This document shows positions 62,997 to 64,000 of a DNA stretch of 64,000 bases, piece after piece. Each line of letters begins with the position of its first letter. Position 1 is the first letter of the stretch. Origin of the DNA: Dermatophilaceae bacterium Soc4.6 (lineage in GTDB: Bacteria > Actinomycetota > Actinomycetes > Actinomycetales > Dermatophilaceae); the NCBI GenBank assembly GCA_039889245.1, contig JAZGVH010000002.1, forward strand, positions 3,782,001 through 3,846,000, in the 5' to 3' direction. Both the position numbers and the translations under genes were made by a program. The notes beneath the pieces are model-generated. The model was not told the DNA's origin and did no database searches. It saw nothing but the letters and a program-made list of their open reading frames with translations.

Positions 62997-64000
62997 TCTC
63001 CTTCACCCTGCGCGAGGTCCTGGCGCTCACCGGCGGCTCGCTGCACCCCGACACGGGGGCGACCGCGCAGCTCGTCGTCGACGGGGCGGTGGTCACCGAC
63101 TCGCGTGAGAGCGGACCCGGGGCGCTCTACGTCGCCCGGGTCGGCGAGCACGCCGACGGGCACGTCTACGTCGGCGCCGCCCGCGCCCTGGGTGCCGTGG
63201 CCGCCCTCACCGGCCGCCCGGTCGACGAGCTGCCTGCCGTCGTCGTGGACGACCCGGAGGTGGCGTTCGGTCTCCTGGCCCGCGGGGTCCACGACCGGGC
63301 CACCTCGGCCGGTATGCGCACGGTCGCCATCACCGGCTCCTCCGGCAAGACCAGCACCAAGGACCTGCTCGCCCAGGTGCTCGCGACCGCCGGCGAGACC
63401 GTCGCCCCGGTGGGCTCGCTCAACGGTGAGGTCGGCGTGCCGCTCACCGTCTGCCGGGTCACCTCGCGCACCCGCTTCCTCGTGGCCGAGATGGGGGCTC
63501 GGGGGATCGGCCACATCGCCCACCTCACCCGCATCGCACCGCCGCACGTCGCGATCGTGCTCAACGTCGGCACCGCTCACCTCGGGGAGTTCGGCTCGCG
63601 AGACGCGATCGCGCAGGCCAAGGGCGAGCTCGTCGAGGCGCTCGCCCCCGACGGCGTCGCCGTGCTCAACGCCGACGACCCGCGGGTCGCGGCCATGGCC
63701 TCACGCACGACGGCCCGCGTCGTGACCGTCGGGGTCAGCCGGCCGGCCGACGTCGTCGCCACCGACGTCACCCTCGACGCGCTCGGGCGCGCCACCTTCA
63801 CCCTCCACGGCTGGGGCCACCGCCTCCCGACGACGCTCGCGGTGTCGGGTGCCCACCAGGTCGGCAACGCCCTCGCTGTCGTCGCGGCCGCGGTCGAGTG
63901 CGGGCTCACCCCGCAGGATGCCGTCCGCGCCCTCGCCGGGGCGACCGGCACCAGCCGCTGGCGCATGGAGGTCCACGAGCGCCCCGACGGGGTGACGGTG
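62993..64000 (+). CDS. murF: UDP-MurNAc-tripeptide:D-Ala-D-Ala ligase MurF (truncated by window)
   Basis: 336 residues from ATG 62993 to the window end, no stop reached. The N-terminal domain (ISFTLREVLALTGGSLHPDT, VVTDSRESGPGALYVAR) and the ATP loop AITGSSGKTSTKDLLAQ (113-129) are those of MurF. NGEVGVPLTVCRV, AEMGARGIGHIAHL and NVGTAHLGEFGSRDAIAQAKGEL follow. It adds D-Ala-D-Ala to complete the stem peptide. The C-terminal domain lies beyond 64000. It is coupled to murE by four bases. Confidence 0.95.
   Translation, partial: MISFTLREVLALTGGSLHPDTGATAQLVVDGAVVTDSRESGPGALYVARVGEHADGHVYVGAARALGAVAALTGRPVDELPAVVVDDPEVAFGLLARGVHDRATSAGMRTVAITGSSGKTSTKDLLAQVLATAGETVAPVGSLNGEVGVPLTVCRVTSRTRFLVAEMGARGIGHIAHLTRIAPPHVAIVLNVGTAHLGEFGSRDAIAQAKGELVEALAPDGVAVLNADDPRVAAMASRTTARVVTVGVSRPADVVATDVTLDALGRATFTLHGWGHRLPTTLAVSGAHQVGNALAVVAAAVECGLTPQDAVRALAGATGTSRWRMEVHERPDGVTV

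Overview
The window is high-GC actinobacterial DNA, with heavy G/C at third codon positions, many GTG starts and a mycobacterial-type gene repertoire. The gene set fits a Micrococcales member, most probably an Intrasporangiaceae relative, but I could not run a taxonomic search. Supporting signs are SAM-IV riboswitches, a HrdB-like sigma factor with a Lys/Ala-rich N-terminus, an F420-type nitroreductase homologue, a MoxR/DUF58/transglutaminase operon beside the dcw cluster, and a MurE carrying the DNPR motif of meso-diaminopimelate-adding enzymes.

Layout. 0-5.3 kb: a truncated cytochrome P450, a secreted peptidoglycan-binding protein and a two-subunit Tat-exported molybdenum hydroxylase. 5.4-15.3 kb: an enoyl-CoA hydratase family gene, then a complete translationally coupled recC-recB-recD operon. 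15.3-23.2 kb: small membrane proteins, a PfkB kinase, a GNAT-Nudix fusion, a DDN-type protein, an amidase, an aldo/keto reductase and a NadR-like nucleotidyltransferase. 23.3-24.9 kb: SAM-IV riboswitch plus metY. 25-38 kb: a secreted beta-propeller, an old yellow enzyme, an MBL hydrolase, HrpA, a PAC2 protein, a Pol I-like polymerase, EcsC, DUF1232 and DUF4192 proteins. 38.1-42 kb: a second SAM-IV riboswitch with metX, a universal stress protein and the principal sigma factor.

42.0-50.7 kb is an accessory region directly behind the sigma-factor terminator. It holds remnants of a tyrosine recombinase, an IS110 transposase, a serine recombinase and an ISL3 transposase, a frameshifted DUF2071-type gene and a frameshifted mscL. 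Among these lie a few intact cargo genes: a TetR-controlled NmrA-like oxidoreductase/SnoaL pair, a small secreted Ig-like protein and a ScyD/ScyE-family protein with a possible iron box.

50.7-64 kb returns to normal genes: a family VIII-type serine hydrolase, a 45-residue Lys-rich protein, the transglutaminase/DUF58/MoxR operon, and divergently from it the dcw cluster mraZ-rsmH-ftsL-ftsI-murE-murF (murF runs off the end).

Regulatory highlights are two SAM-IV riboswitches controlling the two unlinked direct-sulfhydrylation methionine genes, a triple 10-bp-phased MraZ operator before mraZ with a mirrored two-unit copy before moxR, a TetR palindrome in a 44-bp divergent promoter, and a recurring leaderless-promoter pattern (TANNNT 5-8 nt before the start codon). 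I found no CRISPR array, no tRNA or rRNA, and no convincing new defence system.
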